From NCBI GenBank assembly GCA_044870185.1, contig JBIOYL010000237.1:1-16707 (forward strand): 16,707 nt of DNA. Reading direction: 5' to 3'. Positions 15,661-16,707 of this stretch are shown one piece after another (position 1 is the first letter of the stretch; every line of letters starts with the position of its first letter). Below the pieces are notes generated by a model. That model was not told the DNA's origin. It made no database searches and saw nothing but the letters and a program-made list of their open reading frames with translations. The DNA comes from JBIOYL01 sp044870185 (GTDB lineage: Bacteria > Actinomycetota > CALGFH01). The position numbers were made by a program, and so were the translations under genes.

Positions 15661-15866
15661 TCCCGCCGGACCTCCTCCAAAGCATCGTCCGGGACAGGTC
15701 CAACTTCGGCCGCCATCTCGTCGAGCATTGCCCGCAGGCGGTCACGCTGCAGGGCGGCTGCGAGGGCCGCGTTGACGTACGACGACAGGCCGCGCGATCC
15801 GGCCCGGTCACGCGCCTCGGTGACCAGTTCGGCGTTCAACGAGAGCGACACCTTGGCGACGGTCAC
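15630..15866 (-). CDS. Ribbon-helix-helix antitoxin, VapB-like
   Basis: A 78-residue protein starting GTG at 15866 with AGAGGAG about 7 nt upstream. The N-terminal strand 'AKVSLSLNAELVTEARDRA' followed by 'GLSSYVNAALAAAL' is a typical ribbon-helix-helix DNA-binding dimer fold. The acidic C-terminal part (about 45-78) would wrap and block the toxin. It overlaps the PIN gene by 31 nt. As with other VapB proteins, it probably represses its own operon, and an inverted repeat suited to this lies immediately upstream. It sits 102 nt downstream of purD on the same strand. Confidence 0.85.
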   Translation of the reverse strand: MTVAKVSLSLNAELVTEARDRAGSRGLSSYVNAALAAALQRDRLRAMLDEMAAEVGPVPDDALEEVRREWPGPSRRTA

Positions 15867-15882
15867 GACCTGCTCCTCTCGG

Positions 15883-15904
15883 TCCTACCGACAGTAGGAT
15901 AGTA
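15883..15904 (-). promoter_or_regulatory. Probable promoter/operator of the VapBC-like operon
   Basis: TCCTAC (15883-15888) and GTAGGA (15894-15899) form a perfect 6-bp inverted repeat with a 5-nt centre. On the minus strand it abuts TACTAT (15899-15904), a possible -10 box 33 nt before the GTG start. An operator next to the -10 is what is expected for an autoregulated RHH antitoxin. The stretch is AT-richer than its surroundings. Confidence 0.5.
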
Positions 15905-15968
15905 CGAGCCGGGTTCCTCTGCCGGCGGCCCGCAACCCGACCTCGAGCATGCGCGGCGGGCGCCAGGG

Positions 15969-16707
<739 letters not shown>

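Overview
The window is very GC-rich, uses GTG starts often, and carries actinobacterial hallmarks: a GAF/ANTAR regulator, DnaA-box-like TTGTCCACA sequences, mostly strong purine-rich ribosome sites, and gene starts that overlap stops as GTGA. It is best read as chromosome of a high-GC actinobacterium, possibly a deep-branching lineage. I cannot name a species. There are no rRNA or tRNA genes, no transposases, no phage genes and no CRISPR array.

Left part, plus strand (1-4088): a non-coding leader; a complete phosphoketolase (Xfp); a membrane-anchored GAF-domain protein; and a 57-residue small protein. A minus-strand RhtA-type amino-acid exporter (4175-5074) converges on these. The 267 bp behind the exporter start hold three DnaA-box-like 9-mers and two sets of short tandem repeats.

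Middle, minus strand (10103 down to 5342): a 779-residue sensor with the unusual order GAF-ANTAR-GAF-GAF-GAF, then a tight run of four genes. These are a small lipoprotein, an Nramp-fold transporter with altered metal-site motifs, and two PRC-barrel proteins. GTGA coupling, a 3-nt gap and a 14-nt overlap link the four. This run is the best candidate for an undescribed functional unit, a membrane cation-transport module with PRC-barrel accessory proteins.

Right part: a purine biosynthesis block on the minus strand, purD (partial, entering from the right edge) and then purE-purB-purC. purD and purE are separated by a VapBC-type toxin-antitoxin pair on the minus strand and by two tandem paralogous membrane-anchored secreted-type proteins on the plus strand. 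PurB and PurC each contain a Gly/Ala/Pro-rich repeat insertion of about 35-39 residues. Other repeats lie in the purE-purB spacer and at the purC 3' end, so this locus appears prone to GC-rich repeat expansion. PurE has Ala where the family usually has the His of the AAHLPG motif.

Functional links: PurE, PurD, PurC and PurB are steps of de novo IMP/AMP synthesis. Xfp is a separate carbon-metabolism gene. The remaining genes are sensors, transporters or envelope proteins whose ligands cannot be read from sequence.
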